Counted from the first letter of the stretch, positions 37,839-47,114 are shown. The stretch is 64,000 nt of DNA from Gammaproteobacteria bacterium (GCA_024638505.1 JAHEKE010000014.1:5122-69121); one strand, 5' to 3'. Translations and numbers: made by a program. Notes: generated by a model not told the origin, from the letters alone.

Positions 37839-38702
37839 ATGAATACTTCGAAAATTCCCTTCATTAATTCAATTCTTCATCTAACTGATTTTTCCGCTGC
37901 GAGTGAAAAAGCATTTGCACATGCGCTGGCCATCGCTTTATACCGTCAAACAGAGTTCACGATACTGAATGTTGGTAGCCATCGAAGCCTTGAATCCAGA
38001 TGGCAACACTTACCCGCAGTCAGAGAAACGCTAGAGCGTTGGAACTTGTTAGAAAAGAACAGCCCGAGGTCAGCAGTATTTGAGAAGTTGGGAATAAGCG
38101 TGAAGAAAGCCGCAACCTCAGCCATCGGCACGACTTCTGCAATTTTAGATTATGTAGGTGGCAATCCAGTCGATTTGATTGTGTTAGCCACTGAGGGCCG
38201 AGAAGGTCTACCAAGATGGTTGAAACATTCCAAGGCAGAAGCCGTTTCGAGAGCGTCGAATGCATTAACTCTGTTTGTTCCCAGTCATGGCAGAGAATTT
38301 GTTGAAGCCGAGACTGGGGAGATTTTTTTAGAACGCATCCTTATACCTATTGATTATCAGCCATCACCAACTGCGGCACTTGTGTTTGCAATGAGAGCCG
38401 CCCAAATGTTTGGTCCTGTTGAGACTGTTGAAATCATGTTACTTCATATCGGGAGTGACAATGCTGCTCTAAATCTGGATTTACCTGAAAGCCCTATATG
38501 GGATTTCCGCAAAGAAGTTCGACAAGGGGATACAGTTGAAGAAATCATTACTGCCGCAAATCAGTTCTCTGCCAATGCCATCATTATGACTACTGCGGGC
38601 CGAGAAGGCGTATTCGACATTTTGTATGGTAGTACTGCGGAGCAAGTTGTGCGTAAGTCACCTTGTCCACTGCTTGCGGTTCCACAATCTTGGTCTAAGT
38701 GA
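37839..38702 (+). CDS. Tandem universal stress protein (UspA family)
   Basis: 287 residues made of two Usp domains. Domain 1 (about 8-147) starts FINSILHLTDFSAASEKAFA and contains PVDLIVLATEGREGLPRWLK. Domain 2 (about 160-285) starts FLERILIPIDYQPSPTAALV and ends IIMTTAGREGVFDILYGSTA, EQVVRKSPCPLLAVP. The second domain has the nucleotide-binding-like G-x(2)-G-x(9)-G-S/T pattern in altered form. Tandem Usp proteins appear in stress, hypoxia and stationary-phase regulons. Single-gene unit with its own terminator. Confidence 0.9.
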   Translation: MNTSKIPFINSILHLTDFSAASEKAFAHALAIALYRQTEFTILNVGSHRSLESRWQHLPAVRETLERWNLLEKNSPRSAVFEKLGISVKKAATSAIGTTSAILDYVGGNPVDLIVLATEGREGLPRWLKHSKAEAVSRASNALTLFVPSHGREFVEAETGEIFLERILIPIDYQPSPTAALVFAMRAAQMFGPVETVEIMLLHIGSDNAALNLDLPESPIWDFRKEVRQGDTVEEIITAANQFSANAIIMTTAGREGVFDILYGSTAEQVVRKSPCPLLAVPQSWSK

Positions 38703-38710
38703 CTTGGCAA

Positions 38711-38739
38711 CGGCATTCTAACACGGAATGCCGCTTTTT
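38711..38739 (+). terminator. Rho-independent terminator after the Usp gene
   Basis: 8-bp perfect stem CGGCATTC / GAATGCCG with a 7-base loop, followed by CTTTTT. It starts 8 bp after the stop codon. Confidence 0.85.
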
Positions 38740-38972
38740 GGCCGGGTCCTGAATTACGGGGCTAATAAAGGCTGAAGTCTGCCCTCAGACCGGAAGCCGC
38801 CAGTCGCTGTTTCCTAAATGAAAGAAAAGATTGAAGGGCGACTGGTGGCCCATTTCCAGCCATTCTTAATTAATCTCCGTTAAGCTATGATCCAGCATCC
38901 ATCTGTTTGAATTTGGAGGAGTGTTTGGCGGGAATTCTCGCTGAATAGTGCCAACTAAATAGGAGAACAATC

Positions 38973-39299
38973 ATGCCAGTATATTTAATCGCAGACGTAA
39001 AAGTTACTGACGAGTCCTGGATACCAGACTATGCAGCCAATGTCCACGATATCGTGCACAAACATGGAGGCAAATACCTTTCCCGTAGCGCCAATATTAC
39101 AAACATAGAAGGCGAACCCCTAGATACAACACTGATTGCCTTGTTGGAATTCCCTTCTTTAGAATCAGCCCAAGCATTTGTAAAAGATCCCGACTATGCA
39201 AGTTTTGGCCAGTCCCGCCGAGATGGAAGCATCAGTCGGTTTAACGTAATTGACGACACTGATGTTGCAGGGACCATACCTTACTTAACTAAGGGTTAA
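38973..39299 (+). CDS. DUF1330 family protein
   Basis: 108 residues from ATG 38973 with TAGGAGAA upstream. MPVYLIADVKVTDESWIPDY, HGGKYLSRSANITNIEG and LLEFPSLESAQAFVKDPDY match the DUF1330 ferredoxin-like fold. Family members are small cytoplasmic proteins of unknown function, related in fold to dimeric alpha-beta barrel proteins. It stands alone. Confidence 0.9.
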   Translation: MPVYLIADVKVTDESWIPDYAANVHDIVHKHGGKYLSRSANITNIEGEPLDTTLIALLEFPSLESAQAFVKDPDYASFGQSRRDGSISRFNVIDDTDVAGTIPYLTKG

Positions 39300-39818
39300 G
39301 ATAGCAATCGGCCGGTTTAGTAAGACCGGTAATTACGGACCTCTGGTGCTTTGGATTAATTATCTGATTGTCAGCTTTGAGTATGTTGCACGTATTAAAT
39401 TAAATGCACAGACTGGTTGAATTTAAATCTTGCAACTCCGAGGAGAATGTCCGCTATAGATTAGAATCGACGTTCATTCATTTTTGCTACATCCGTCTCT
39501 GTGTTTCGCAAGCCGATATAGCTGCTGCGTCGTAGCGGGAATTGAGTCATCGTCCGCTTTTAGCACCGGAGCGGATTTTCAAAACCAGTTTCCTTGATTC
39601 AACCGGCTCTGAACGGCCACTTCCGGCCATTCCGCGCAATCGCCTCGGTGACACATTTGCCAGGAGGTCACGTGCATCAAACAACCCAGCTCCGACTCAT
39701 TCACTCATGCTTCCGTTGCTGCAACTCACCACCGGTCGGTGGCGCAACCATGATGCTTACGGGCTAGGAGGTTATGACTTAATATAGACAATCCCGTTCA
39801 TACAGTCGGTGAAAATCA
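39300..39818 (+). other. Intergenic, no confident gene
   Basis: About 520 bp. A weak hairpin CCGGT/ACCGG lies at about 39312-39334 after the DUF1330 gene. A frame at 39542-39787 starting with TTG is proline- and arginine-rich and has no family look. Confidence 0.3.
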
Positions 39819-40322
39819 ATGATCATTCCTGGAAACAAACACGTTGTGTGTATCACAGGAAACGTATGGAGCGGCGCCCGCAACACTCCCCGGCGCCTTC
39901 TCGTCAAAGACGGATTTCAGCGCCCTACCTGGTTTACGACCGGGCAGCGCCTCACTGACGCGGAATACTTCGGAATATCAAACATGGAATTTCGCATGCG
40001 CAACGCGGATAACAAGGTTCTAGCACATATGGAATTCGGTGGATCCATCGTCGGAATTCTGAAACAGGAGCTTGACACGATCCTCCAGGCGTCGATCAGG
40101 GGAGCGCTCATCGTTGGCCCACAGGAGATCGCAGCCCAGGTAGCCGATGCAATTCCCCAAACTGTCGTGTTTTCTCTGAAAGACCAGATGATGGAGCTTT
40201 CTCCCCATTTGGTTGAAGCGGATAAGCGAGGCCAATTGCATCGCGTTGATGTAGACGTGCTGGCCCCTGGTGCCTGGACGGAAGTCCACACCTACATGGC
40301 GGAAAAGCTGGGAATAACATAG
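39819..40322 (+). CDS. Guanylate-kinase-like protein with degenerate P-loop
   Basis: 167 residues. The order of elements follows guanylate kinase: a strand VVCITGNVWSGAR where the P-loop GPSGxGKS should be, then WFTTGQRLTDAEYFGISNME in place of YTTRPxRxxExxGxDYxFVS, then HMEFGGSIVGILKQELDTIL and a strand with RGALIVGPQE. The catalytic Lys of the P-loop is missing, so kinase activity is unlikely. It could be a nucleotide sensor, a scaffold or a decaying gene. No partner gene adjoins it. Confidence 0.6.
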   Translation: MIIPGNKHVVCITGNVWSGARNTPRRLLVKDGFQRPTWFTTGQRLTDAEYFGISNMEFRMRNADNKVLAHMEFGGSIVGILKQELDTILQASIRGALIVGPQEIAAQVADAIPQTVVFSLKDQMMELSPHLVEADKRGQLHRVDVDVLAPGAWTEVHTYMAEKLGIT

Positions 40323-40410
40323 TAGGACAACCTCTTGTCGTTTTTCTGTCCCTCGATGGTGTCTATGTGGGCGGTGCTGCTGTAGGGTGACCACTAGGGG
40401 AGTGTATTCA

Positions 40411-41163
40411 ATGCTCGAGACAAATGTTAGCGCATATAGCAAAGATGGTTTCTTAATTTGTCGGGAATATGTGTCACCGGATACATTAAATGACTTAACG
40501 AAATGGGTAGAAAAAACTTTAAGATTAAGTCCTCGTTACGAAGATATAGAAGTATACCGTGAGGACCCTCTCTCGGAATTGAGCAACATTCGCGTCGTTG
40601 AGAATTTTTGTGACGTAAATCCTGATCTTTATAGCTTTGCTCAGGGTTTAGCCAGCTTTATTGCTGAGTTCTTTGGAGAGCCGGCCGTACTTTTCAAGGA
40701 TAAGATAAATTATAAGTGCGCTGGTGGGCGGGGCTATGAAGCACACAGAGACGGGCATTTTTGGTGGCAAAATTCCTCTGGCAAAAGAATGCCAGGCTGG
40801 GGAGCTTACGCAAGAGAGTTCGTCAGTGCAGCACTGTTTCTGGACGATGCCACGAGAGAAAATGGTTGTCTTGAAGTCGCAAAAGGGATGCATATCTTAA
40901 ACAGCGCCGATATTGACTGCCATCCGCTTTCTATTGAGCAAGTTAATGCCATGAAATTCACTTCCTTACCGGTAAGCGCTGGCGATATGATTGTATTTGA
41001 TGCGCGGCTCCCGCATCGTTCTGGTGTGAACCGAACGAACCAACCTAGGCGAGCTTTAAACTTCACTTACAACCAGTTATCCGAAGGAGACCATAGACAG
41101 CGCTACTTTAAGGACAAGGCAACAAGTATCGCTGCCCAGGGACGACAGAAATATTATCGATGA
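40411..41163 (+). CDS. PhyH-family Fe(II)/2-oxoglutarate dioxygenase
   Basis: 250 residues from ATG 40411, supported by GGGGAG 8 bp upstream; a GTG eight codons earlier is less likely. The double-stranded beta-helix carries the iron triad His112 and Asp114 (AHRDGHF) and His202 (LPHRSGVN), and Arg213/214 for 2-oxoglutarate (QPRRALNF). Family members hydroxylate diverse substrates, including phosphonates and lipids. It precedes a LicD-like gene by 66 bp in an AT-richer stretch, suggesting a small surface-modification or phosphonate-type gene group (inference). Confidence 0.85.
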   Translation: MLETNVSAYSKDGFLICREYVSPDTLNDLTKWVEKTLRLSPRYEDIEVYREDPLSELSNIRVVENFCDVNPDLYSFAQGLASFIAEFFGEPAVLFKDKINYKCAGGRGYEAHRDGHFWWQNSSGKRMPGWGAYAREFVSAALFLDDATRENGCLEVAKGMHILNSADIDCHPLSIEQVNAMKFTSLPVSAGDMIVFDARLPHRSGVNRTNQPRRALNFTYNQLSEGDHRQRYFKDKATSIAAQGRQKYYR

Positions 41164-41229
41164 GATCCACGAATCGATATTACTCTCCATCATAGATGAT
41201 CAGATTTCTATCTGCGAAGAAAGGCGTCT

Positions 41230-41835
41230 TTGAATAAACAACTCCGATTTAAGAACACTTTGTTTGCGGCTAAAGGTGCCCTTGAGGAAGCTGGTACACG
41301 TTTCTTTCTATCTAGTGGAACTGCGCTTGGCGCTTGGCGCGAAGGCGAGTTCATAGAATATACCCACGACATCGATTTGGGCGTACACGAAACTGATTTT
41401 AATCCCAAAGTCAAAGAAACACTGAGTACACGTGGGTTCACGCTTACCGCGGAGCATGGAACACCACATGATGGCTACCAATTAACAATTACTAATAAGG
41501 AGTTTGATGTACCGCTTGATATCTTTTTGTATTACGAAGAGGATGAATATGTTTGGTACGCAACGCATAGTCGACTCTGCCAATGCATGATAAGAGGTTT
41601 TTGCAGGTGGAAATTCAAGAAGTTTGATCTTAAACCAATGAATTTCCTTGATGAGGAATTTTTTATCCCCCACCCCACAGAGCAATATTTGATCAATAAA
41701 TACGGTATAAGCTGGAAGACACCTCAGGACTTCACCTATCGTCAAGGTATCCTGGGCCGGTACAAGAATCGAATTAATGAGTTTTCATTAATTAATACGA
41801 TCCGAATGCTTAAAAAACAAATCCAAACTTTGTAA
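41230..41835 (+). CDS. LicD/fukutin-like nucleotidyltransferase-fold protein
   Basis: 201 residues from TTG 41230. FFLSSGTALGAWREGEFIEY, then THDIDLGV, is the LicD/FKTN signature (GTxLGxxRxGxxIxxDxDxD) with the metal-binding DID. Later: FDVPLDIFLYYEEDEYVWYA and PHPTEQYLINKYGISWKTP. LicD enzymes transfer phosphocholine from CDP-choline to surface glycans. The next gene remnant resembles LicC, which makes CDP-choline. Confidence 0.82.
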   Translation: MNKQLRFKNTLFAAKGALEEAGTRFFLSSGTALGAWREGEFIEYTHDIDLGVHETDFNPKVKETLSTRGFTLTAEHGTPHDGYQLTITNKEFDVPLDIFLYYEEDEYVWYATHSRLCQCMIRGFCRWKFKKFDLKPMNFLDEEFFIPHPTEQYLINKYGISWKTPQDFTYRQGILGRYKNRINEFSLINTIRMLKKQIQTL

Positions 41836-41880
41836 CCACGGATTCATCTATACCAGTGGGGACAAGTCGAAGGAGATAAC

Positions 41881-42220
41881 TTGAGAGCAATCATCTTAGC
41901 TGCTGGGGTCATCTTAAAGATTAAGGCTGTTAACCCTACGAAAGCCGAAATGCCTCTTAAAGTTGCGTGGGTCTAGGATTTTAGAACATCAAATCTCAAT
42001 GTTGAGAAAAGCCGGAATCAAGGACTTAATCTTAGTAACTGGTTATTACGAAGAAAAAATAAAGCATCGCATTGGTAACCAAGTGCACTATATGCACTAT
42101 CCCAAATTTACGTTAACAAATAACTTATACACTTTGCATTACTGTAGAAGTCTTTTAGATCAGGCAACAATCATATTGTTTTCAGTTACAACTTTTTTGG
42201 ATTACCTTCTAGTAGTTTGA
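41881..42220 (+). pseudogene. LicC-like sugar/choline-phosphate nucleotidyltransferase, frameshifted and truncated
   Basis: TTG 41881 has a perfect AAGGAGAT upstream. The first frame reads LRAIILAAGVILKIKAVNPT, then KAEMPLKVAW and stops (TAG about 41974). The following frame reads SRILEHQISMLRKAGIKDLI, LVTGYYEEKIKHR and TNNLYTLHYCRSLLD. Together these are the N-terminal half of an NTP transferase of the LicC/phosphocholine cytidylyltransferase kind (LAAG start, NNLYSL). The glycine-arginine loop after LAAG is lost, the frame is shifted once and the C-terminal half is missing; it runs into the convergent gene at 42186. Confidence 0.7.
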
Positions 42221-42578
42221 CTTTTACATTGCTACCACCTTGACCCGACTTCCACCTAAACTCGTAATCGTTTCCCTTCTTATGTACTACTTCAAAACAC
42301 CCCTCTTTGCCCTTCAGCCATTTCTTCCATGTCCGGCACCAGTGGCCTTCATCATTTATACGCCATTTTCCCTTATTTTTTCTCTCTCGCATTCTTGCCG
42401 ACAGTTTGCCGTTAGATTCGACCAGCACAACGACTTTTTTTCCTTTATGAAGGTACTCCAGGGTATTGCCAGGCAAAGTCTCTTGCACCTGTTCAGCGGT
42501 AAGTATTTCATCCGCCGCGGCCGTCATAGCAACACTGACCAAGAATAAACATGTGACAGCGCTAGGTTTCTTCTTCAT
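42186..42578 (-). CDS. Secreted DUF995-like protein
   Basis: 130 residues with a signal peptide (CLFLVSVAMTAAADE). The mature part has LTAEQVQETLPGNTLEYLHK, GKWRINDEGHWCRTWKKW and GCFEVVHKKGNDYEFRWKSG. The layout of G-x-W, C-x-x-W and C followed by GxxYxF is that of DUF995-type periplasmic proteins. Two cysteines could form a disulphide. Its 3' end overlaps the broken LicC-like frame on the other strand by 35 bp. Function unknown. Confidence 0.72.
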   Translation of the reverse strand: MKKKPSAVTCLFLVSVAMTAAADEILTAEQVQETLPGNTLEYLHKGKKVVVLVESNGKLSARMRERKNKGKWRINDEGHWCRTWKKWLKGKEGCFEVVHKKGNDYEFRWKSGQGGSNVKVKLLEGNPKKL

Positions 42579-42864
42579 CTCGGCCTCCTAATCGCATGTG
42601 TTTAGTATTTCGGCATTGGGCCTTATCCTATCCGGTTCTCCCCTGTCACCCTAGTAAAACAGTCGATTAATGGTTTCAAAACGGATTCACGAACTATACG
42701 CCGAGTGGAATAAATTCTAATTACACATAGTTACACACGCTTGATTGATCAAGAAAAGCTATGGATGCCACCGCTCGGTTAAGTCAGAGGCTGTCTGATG
42801 GTGGAACAGCGCGACCTGCTATCATACGTTCTACACTTGACGCTCGTGATCGAGGTTCAACCTT

Positions 42865-43839
42865 ATGCCCATATGTGAAGCCGACCCTTGGCGACTGCAG
42901 TATTTTGAACGCGTGCCGTGCCCGGAGGATGTGCTGATTCCCACCGAAGATGGTGACGCTTACCTATGGTTTGCCAAACATAAGTGGGTCTACAACAAGC
43001 TTTATATCGCCGAAACTCAAAATGTGCCCTGCGGCCCTCACGGCATAGATCCATCGGCGTTTCCCGTCTTTTCCAAGCCAATCTACAACATGCGTGGGAT
43101 GGGGGCTGGCAGCTGCATTTTTCACACACTGAAGGAATACAAGCACGGTCAGCAGCCGGGCCACATGTGGATGGCCCTGCTTGACGGGGAGCACGTTAGC
43201 ACGGATATCGCCGTTGTAAACGGGAAACCTGCGTGGTGGCGGCATGCCACTGGCGTGCCTCTCGAAGGGGGAATGTTTGATCATTGGGTTGTCTGGGCAG
43301 AGCTCCGCCCGGAACTCGAGCGATATTGCGGTAAATGGATCGAATCGAATCTCTCTGATTACACCGGGATGGTGAATCTCGAGACCATCGGGGGGCGCAT
43401 CATCGAGGTCCATTTACGCTTCGCTGACCAATGGCCAGATTTGTACGGCCAGGGTTGGGTGGAAGCGCTGGTTGAGCTGTATACGCACGGACGCTGGACC
43501 TACTCGGACGACGACCGTCAAACCGGCTACAGCGTGGTCCTGTTTGGAGCCCACAAAGTAAAGTATCAACATCCGCCCAAGAATCTTGTCGACGGTCTAC
43601 TGCAGACGCCGGGCGTGACCAGCATCCAAATTACTTTTCATGAGGACCGGCCGGCGTCCACCCATTCCATGCCGCCTGGAGGATTTCGTCTGGGCATCGT
43701 CAACGGCTTCGACCTTGAGGCACAGCGCCGTGTCCGTGAGCAACTGGCGCTGAGCTACTGGTCGACACAGCAGCTACTGCCCACACGGAATCGGCGTTCC
43801 GATGCCAAGGCGCGCCAGATGGTGACGCCGGCGTCTTGA
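42865..43839 (+). CDS. ATP-grasp-like protein
   Basis: 324 residues from ATG 42865 with GAGG upstream. Features of an ATP-grasp core are visible: KPIYNMRGMGAGSC (lysine and glycine-rich loop), GHMWMALLDGEHVSTDIAVV and VNLETIGGRIIEVHLRFADQ with the Asn/Glu metal ligands. ATP-grasp enzymes join a carboxylate to an amine through an acyl phosphate. The next gene (CocE/NonD hydrolase) starts within 6 bp or overlaps, so the two are translationally coupled, and a D-Ala-D-Ala-ligase-like ATP-grasp gene converges on them. Substrate unknown; a small peptide or amide is plausible. Confidence 0.65.
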   Translation: MPICEADPWRLQYFERVPCPEDVLIPTEDGDAYLWFAKHKWVYNKLYIAETQNVPCGPHGIDPSAFPVFSKPIYNMRGMGAGSCIFHTLKEYKHGQQPGHMWMALLDGEHVSTDIAVVNGKPAWWRHATGVPLEGGMFDHWVVWAELRPELERYCGKWIESNLSDYTGMVNLETIGGRIIEVHLRFADQWPDLYGQGWVEALVELYTHGRWTYSDDDRQTGYSVVLFGAHKVKYQHPPKNLVDGLLQTPGVTSIQITFHEDRPASTHSMPPGGFRLGIVNGFDLEAQRRVREQLALSYWSTQQLLPTRNRRSDAKARQMVTPAS

Positions 43840-43844
43840 GACCT

Positions 43845-45860
43845 ATGCTCGAGCGAATCCGCGAAATCGAAAACATTTTTATCCCGATGCCAGACGGCAT
43901 CGAGATCGCTGCACGGCTCTTCATCCCTTCGGATGCAGATTCGAATCCGGTTCCGGCGATTCTTGAATATATCCCGTATCGAAAGCGCGACCTGATGCGG
44001 GCGCGCGACGAACCTATCCATCGCTATTTTGCCGCTCACGGCTACGCCAGTGTCCGAGTCGACGTTAGAGGTTCAGGAGACTCGGGAGGCGTGATGGACG
44101 ACGAATACTCGCAGCAGGAAATGGACGACGCCGTTTTTGTAATTGACTGGATCAGTCGTCAACCCTGGTGCACCGGCCGGGTCGGTATGATGGGCATTTC
44201 CTGGGGCGGTTTCAACGCGCTGCAGGTCGCGGCGCTCCGGCCGCCCACACTGAAAGCCGTTGTCACGCTGTGCTCGACGGATGACCGATACGCCGACGAC
44301 GCCCATTACATGGGGGGTTGCCTGCTCAATGAAAACATGCAGTGGGGGTCCATCTTGACCATGTACTCCACTTATCCACCTGACCCAGAGATCGTCGGCG
44401 AGCGGTGGCGCGACATGTGGCTCGAACGCCTGGACGCACTGCAGCCCTTCCCCGCGCGCTGGATGTCGCATCCCTGGCGAAACGAATTCTGGAAACACGG
44501 CTCGGTGTGCGAAGACTACGGCGCCATCCAATCCCCAGTGTATGCCATTGGCGGCTGGGCAGACGGCTATAGCAACGCTGTGCCCCGGCTGCTGGCCAAT
44601 CTCACCTGTCCTCGAAAGGGCCTGGTTGGTCCCTGGGCGCACAACTTTCCGCACGACGCCAGGCCGGGGCCATCCATTGGTTTTTTGCAGGAGGCCCTGC
44701 GCTGGTGGGACCACTGGCTCAAAGATGTTGACACGGGAGTTATGGATGAACCCATGTACCGGGTGTGGCTGCAAAATTGGGTGCAGCCTCAGCCTCATTA
44801 TGAACACTGGCCTGGACGCTGGGTAGCCGAAGAGAAATGGCCCAGCGCGCACATCATGCCGCGCCGCTATCAGCTCGGTGTAGGATATCTTGGCAACAAC
44901 GTAAACGTGACGCGTGCATTGTCGTTCCGCTCGCCGCAGACCACCGGCCTGAGATCAGGCGAATGGTGCGCTTTCGGCGTTGACGGCGAAATGCCGCCGG
45001 ATCAGCGTCCGGACGACGGTGGATCACTGGTATTTGATAGCGATCCACTGGAGCATGGGCTGGAGCTGCTCGGGGCACCGGTACTGGAAGCGGAGATTTC
45101 GTCGGATTTACCCGTGGCTTTGCTGGCGGCAAGACTGTGTGACGTGGCACCGGACGGCTCGTCCCTCCGTGTTAGCTACGGATTGCTCAATCTTGCCCAG
45201 CGGGACTCCAGCGAGACTGCAGAACCCCTTGAACCAGACCGCCCATATCGCGTGCGGCTGCAGTTAAACGATCTCGCGCATGCTTTCCCGGTTGGACACC
45301 GTATTCGGCTGGCATTGTCCTCCTGCTACTGGCCCATCGCGTGGCCGTCGCCGGATTGGGCTACCCTGACACTGCACACCAACATCACTACTCTGACCTT
45401 GCCGGAACGGCGACCCCGGTCTGAGGACGCGTCATTACGTGAATTTGAGGCGCCGGATGCCGCCCCGGGTACACCCCATACAAAACTCCGACGCGCACCC
45501 ATGCGCCGCTCGCTGGAGATTGACCTGACTACCAATGAAATGGTGTACACACTGCACAGCGACGGCGGGGAGCTCGAAGGCGCGGCGCTGGCCAGGATTG
45601 AGGATATTGATCTTGAGATCGGTTACAGCATCACGAAACGTTACCGGATTCTGGAGGATGATCCCTTGTCGGCACAAACGGAGCTGATTCAGCACAGCCG
45701 TTTCAAGCGGGGTGACTGGCTGGTTCGCGTGGAATGTCAGAGCGTGCTGCGCAGCACTCATGATGCATTCCAGTTTGCCTGCCACGTGAGAGCGTATGAA
45801 GGCGAAGACACAGTGCGACGCAGAGACTTCATCCAGACGATTCCTCGTAAACTGGTTTGA
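43845..45860 (+). CDS. CocE/NonD family alpha/beta hydrolase
   Basis: 671 residues from ATG 43845; TTG 43836, overlapping the previous stop, is possible. The N-terminal hydrolase domain has ADGxx-like MPDGIEIAARLFIP, VRVDVRGSGDSGG and GMMGISWGGFNALQ with the nucleophile Ser near residue 119. VGPWAHNFPH carries the likely catalytic His. The C-terminal half is the jelly-roll PepX_C-like domain (RVRLQLNDLAHAFPVGHRIR). Family enzymes cleave amides and esters, including X-Pro peptides and cocaine. Coupled to an ATP-grasp-like gene, so the two may make and break the same kind of bond (inference). Confidence 0.9.
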   Translation: MLERIREIENIFIPMPDGIEIAARLFIPSDADSNPVPAILEYIPYRKRDLMRARDEPIHRYFAAHGYASVRVDVRGSGDSGGVMDDEYSQQEMDDAVFVIDWISRQPWCTGRVGMMGISWGGFNALQVAALRPPTLKAVVTLCSTDDRYADDAHYMGGCLLNENMQWGSILTMYSTYPPDPEIVGERWRDMWLERLDALQPFPARWMSHPWRNEFWKHGSVCEDYGAIQSPVYAIGGWADGYSNAVPRLLANLTCPRKGLVGPWAHNFPHDARPGPSIGFLQEALRWWDHWLKDVDTGVMDEPMYRVWLQNWVQPQPHYEHWPGRWVAEEKWPSAHIMPRRYQLGVGYLGNNVNVTRALSFRSPQTTGLRSGEWCAFGVDGEMPPDQRPDDGGSLVFDSDPLEHGLELLGAPVLEAEISSDLPVALLAARLCDVAPDGSSLRVSYGLLNLAQRDSSETAEPLEPDRPYRVRLQLNDLAHAFPVGHRIRLALSSCYWPIAWPSPDWATLTLHTNITTLTLPERRPRSEDASLREFEAPDAAPGTPHTKLRRAPMRRSLEIDLTTNEMVYTLHSDGGELEGAALARIEDIDLEIGYSITKRYRILEDDPLSAQTELIQHSRFKRGDWLVRVECQSVLRSTHDAFQFACHVRAYEGEDTVRRRDFIQTIPRKLV

Positions 45861-45901
45861 CATAGAACGATGCGTAGCGAAGGGTGCAGATCAGGTTACA
45901 G

Positions 45902-46912
45902 CTATGACAGACCGCTGCGCCGGGTGGCGGCGTCGACGATGCATTTCAACATCTGCGGATATTCCATGCCCGCGAATCCCGCCATCAGGGCCAGCTTAGC
46001 GTCGTAGGCCCAGGCCGGATTGGTATTGGCCTCCATCAGTTTAATCACGTTGTCCTTTGATCGCCGGAAGTCGAAGCGACCGTAGTCCCGTAGGCCCAAC
46101 CGTTTGAACAACCGACGTGCGTGATTGACGATTTCGGCCTCTTCGTCGGTGGTCAACTCGGCCTGACGGAAGCGGATCTTGGTCCAGTAGGGAGAATCAG
46201 GCATGGCCTTTGACTCGTAGGAGAGGATCGGATTCAATCCCTCCGGCAAATCAGAGAAATCCACTTCCAGCGGCGGCAACGCCACCAGGTCGTCGCCGTT
46301 GCCAATCAGCCCCACGCCATATTCCGTTCCGGTGAGGTATTCCTGAAGCAAGGCGTCGCGGCCAGGCAACGCCTTGATGTACCAGTCCAGATAAGACCGG
46401 GCCTCATCGGGCGATCGCACTACTGCATCCTTGGTGATCCCCAGGCTGCCGTCCGCCCTATTCGGTTTAATGAGGGCCGGATAAGGGCCATCGGGCGGCG
46501 GTGCCGACAGGGTATCGTACGGCATATACAGCTCCGCCGGTACAGGCACTTGCATGGCTTCTGCCACGAGCCGCACGATGGCTTTGTCATAGACCAGGCT
46601 TAAGGCAGCCGGCGGAGAGCCAGTGTAGGGAATGTCCAGCAACTCCAGGTACGCCGGTATATGGGGCTCCAGCAGGATCCGGTTACAGAATCCCGTGTCG
46701 CAGAAATTCACAACCAAATCGAACTTGCGTGTCCTTACGAGATCGAAAAACTGTGAGTGGTCAGCCAGCACGGTGGTGTCCAGGTCCGGCAAGCTCGCGA
46801 AGGCCTGTTCCATCACACCGTGCGCCTTAAGATCTTCCGCGTTGTACCGTCCGTCGACCTTTTCGGGGTCCACCACGTGGTGATCGCCGGTGAGCACGAG
46901 AATTCTTAGCAT
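45902..46912 (-). CDS. D-alanine-D-alanine-ligase-like ATP-grasp enzyme
   Basis: 336 residues from ATG 46910-46912 (MLRILVLTGDHH). Ddl-type elements: FDLVVNFCDTGFCNRILLEP, LLDIPYTGSPPAALSLVYDK, ALIKPNRADGSLGITKDAVV and a metal site in YGRFDFRRSKDNVIKLMEAN, then TNPAWAYDAKLALMAGF. Most Ddl have EINTxPG where this one has EANTNPAW, so the substrate is probably not D-alanine in cell-wall synthesis. It converges with the CocE gene (42 bp apart). A fragment of another such ligase lies at 48549. Confidence 0.85.
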   Translation of the reverse strand: MLRILVLTGDHHVVDPEKVDGRYNAEDLKAHGVMEQAFASLPDLDTTVLADHSQFFDLVRTRKFDLVVNFCDTGFCNRILLEPHIPAYLELLDIPYTGSPPAALSLVYDKAIVRLVAEAMQVPVPAELYMPYDTLSAPPPDGPYPALIKPNRADGSLGITKDAVVRSPDEARSYLDWYIKALPGRDALLQEYLTGTEYGVGLIGNGDDLVALPPLEVDFSDLPEGLNPILSYESKAMPDSPYWTKIRFRQAELTTDEEAEIVNHARRLFKRLGLRDYGRFDFRRSKDNVIKLMEANTNPAWAYDAKLALMAGFAGMEYPQMLKCIVDAATRRSGLS

Positions 46913-47114
46913 TAATGAACTGGCCCCCGTATTGTCAGCAGTCCCGCCATTGTAATCGGCGCCGGGGACCGAAGGAAAATCAACCGTGAGAAATCTGGGG
47001 TAGCAGCCACGCGGCGTACAAGCTCTCCGCACGCCTCTCTGTGGTTTTTGTTGACCGGCAGTATTGGTTTAATAACTTGCACAAAGCATGATCACCGCAG
47101 CCATTTGTTTATAA

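Noticed and set aside
39542-39787. 81-codon frame between the DUF1330 and guanylate-kinase-like genes
   Set aside because: TTG start without ribosome binding site, low-complexity Pro/Arg composition and no family resemblance.
41838-41866. Possible tail of the zinc-ribbon repeat (ggattcatctatacc)
   Set aside because: Only about 15 bases match and the following codons do not, so chance cannot be excluded.
44073-44852. 259-codon antisense frame inside the CocE gene
   Set aside because: It lies wholly over a conserved enzyme and has proline/arginine/valine-rich shadow composition. Similar antisense frames over pilY1, atpA, the HlyD fusion and the 4839 membrane gene were dropped for the same reason.
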